Origin: Nocardia acidivorans NBRC 108247
Lineage (GTDB): Bacteria > Actinomycetota > Actinomycetes > Mycobacteriales > Mycobacteriaceae
Length of the DNA: 64,000 nt
Assembly (NCBI RefSeq): GCF_001625085.1
Contig: NZ_BDAW01000015.1
Coordinates: 102,152 to 166,151, forward strand
Direction: 5' to 3'
Shown: positions 63,068 through 64,000 of the stretch, piece after piece
How the letters are laid out: the number at the start of each line of letters is the position of its first letter
Position numbering within the stretch: position 1 is the first letter of the stretch
Program-made: the position numbers and the translations under genes
The notes under the pieces: model-generated
Database searches by the model: none
The model's input: only the letters and a program-made list of their open reading frames with translations
Told to the model about the DNA's origin: nothing

Positions 63068-64000
63068 TCACCGCGGTGCGGGGCGGGCCGGGATGGTGGG
63101 GATGTCGTTCTCGGGGGTGGTGCGGGCTAGCTGGGGATGCAGTAGGACGTGGGTGTCGACCGGGTAGGCGATATCGGCCGTGAAGGGCCGCAGCGGAATC
63201 GGTAGCTCCAGCGGCTCCTCCGGGATCCGGTGCAGATGCCGGGTGAGGCGGGTCGGTGCGTCGATATCGGTGTCGGGGAAGAGATATCGAGCCCCTTCGC
63301 GAACGGTTTCATGGGGTTCACCGGTGGGATCGATCCACCGCATGCGATCGGTATCGGCCAGGTACACCCGCCACGGCTGCTTACCGCTGTCGGCGAGCGC
63401 CTTGAGCCGGTGATGGTGCGAGCACAACACCGCTCGCGGACCCGCACTGTGCTGCGGCGCACGCCGCGACCGCAGCGGATCGAACTGCGCCACCAGCGTT
63501 TCCGCCGCGGGCATGGTGCACCCCGGAAACCGGCAGAGCCCATCGAACGCCCGTACCTCCCGCGGCGGAGCCGACGAAAACAAATGCGGCACATCCCGTT
63601 TTCCCACCTGCCGCCGCCCCGACCCAGCCGGATGCGCCCCCGCCACCTCCACCCCCGCTGCCTCCCGCGCCACCTCAGGCGAGGTCGGATCAGCCTCTCC
63701 GGCCCCGGTGCGGGCCGCTGGAATCACGATCGGTGCTGCCATCACCGGACGGTCAAGCCCAATCCTCGGCGCCGCCGCTTGGAGCGCCTCGGGTGAGGTC
63801 GGATCAGCCTCTCGCGCCGCCGCCTGGAGCGCCTCGGGTGAGGTCGGATCAGCCTCTCGCGCCGCCGCCTGGAGCGCCTCCGGCGAACCCGAATCGGCCA
63901 GCCGCGCCGCCGCCCGCAACGCCTCCGGCGAACCCGGAGCAGCCAGCTCAGCAGCAGCTCGCATTGCCGCTGCTATCGCCGGGTGCATCCGATGCGGGCT
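63068..64000 (-). CDS. Partial DUF222/HNH-type (13E12 family) gene, C-terminal part
   Basis: The frame is open through the window edge, so the N-terminal DUF222 part lies outside; ATG 63988 is internal. It contains four tandem 15-aa repeats (core SPEALQAAAREAD), then the HNH-like region: 'VRAFDGLCRFPGCTMPAAET', 'RAVLCSHHHRLKAL' and 'RMRWIDPTGEPHET'. The usual 'DHxxP' catalytic stretch is replaced by 'VAQFDPL', so the active-site Asp-His is lost while CxxxC and the HHHRLK helix remain. The family is widespread and repeated in Mycobacteriales; its function is unclear. Confidence 0.8.
   Translation of the reverse strand, partial: SPHRMHPAIAAAMRAAAELAAPGSPEALRAAARLADSGSPEALQAAAREADPTSPEALQAAAREADPTSPEALQAAAPRIGLDRPVMAAPIVIPAARTGAGEADPTSPEVAREAAGVEVAGAHPAGSGRRQVGKRDVPHLFSSAPPREVRAFDGLCRFPGCTMPAAETLVAQFDPLRSRRAPQHSAGPRAVLCSHHHRLKALADSGKQPWRVYLADTDRMRWIDPTGEPHETVREGARYLFPDTDIDAPTRLTRHLHRIPEEPLELPIPLRPFTADIAYPVDTHVLLHPQLARTTPENDIPTIPARPAPR
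63781..63960 (-). repeat. Four 45-bp in-frame tandem repeats in the DUF222/HNH gene
   Basis: Units start at 63781, 63826, 63871 and 63916. The first two are identical over 45 bases and the other two diverge. Each encodes 15 residues of the SPEAL-type repeat. A further partial copy of the 'GAGGTCGGATCAGCCTCTC' part lies near 63681. Confidence 0.9.

Overview
The window is high-GC actinobacterial chromosome, most likely Nocardia or a close relative in Mycobacteriales. This is inferred from gene content, since no rRNA or marker gene is present. Supporting genes are a GT87 polyprenol-sugar mannosyltransferase, an L-gulonolactone-dehydrogenase-like flavoenzyme, a stand-alone LigD-type polymerase, a DUF5302 protein, a DUF222/HNH (13E12-type) gene, many TetR-exporter pairs and frequent ATGA/GTGA gene overlaps.

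Layout. (1) 1-10965 is the right end of an integrated phage-like element. It holds the C-terminus of an AAA-type ATPase, a run of translationally coupled small genes, a helix-turn-helix protein, a strong terminator, a 1646-residue tape measure protein, small helical proteins, the 5' stub of a small-terminase gene, a coupled minus-strand trio of small genes and an XRE-TPR regulator. It ends in a 3'-terminal tmRNA-like (ssrA) fragment followed by a perfect terminator hairpin. I read that as the attachment-site duplication with the host terminator beyond it. (2) 10966-14300 is scarred chromosome: nuclease and IS30 transposase fragments, a CutA-like gene, a decayed TPR regulator and a TfoX-C fusion protein. 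(3) 14288-23155 carries a lipoprotein, a LysR regulator, a flavin monooxygenase with a small secreted protein, a GT87 mannosyltransferase, a DUF899 protein and a methyltransferase.

(4) 23348-33640 is exporter-rich and partly decayed. It has a TetR-DHA2 pair and a DUF5302 gene, then an MMPL transporter fused by deletion to a sensor-kinase remnant followed by a frameshifted response regulator. After a shattered hydrolase gene comes a MarR - DHA2 exporter - YceI operon in which exporter and YceI proteins share a carboxypeptidase-regulatory-like module. (5) 33698-45578 holds a LigD-type polymerase, a truncated SDR, a carotenoid oxygenase whose coupled upstream membrane gene is broken, an NTF2-like protein, MFS and VC0807-like membrane proteins, a VOC-flavoprotein operon, a DUF4132 protein and a lipoprotein prolyl oligopeptidase.

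(6) 45591-56456 has three TetR regulators next to a YhgE/Pip-type protein and two DHA2 exporters. Between them lie MscL, a BCCT osmolyte transporter, two Ala-rich stress-type small proteins and the gulonolactone-dehydrogenase-like enzyme. (7) 56658-64000 holds a secreted LIP lipase, phosphoglucomutase overlapping an MFS gene, a membrane-anchored DsbA-like protein, a long non-coding tract with a 23-bp minisatellite, and a partial DUF222/HNH gene with internal 45-bp repeats.

The main themes are a tape-measure-carrying element apparently inserted at ssrA, repeated local regulator-exporter units, and many broken genes whose lesions can be localised to a few bases.
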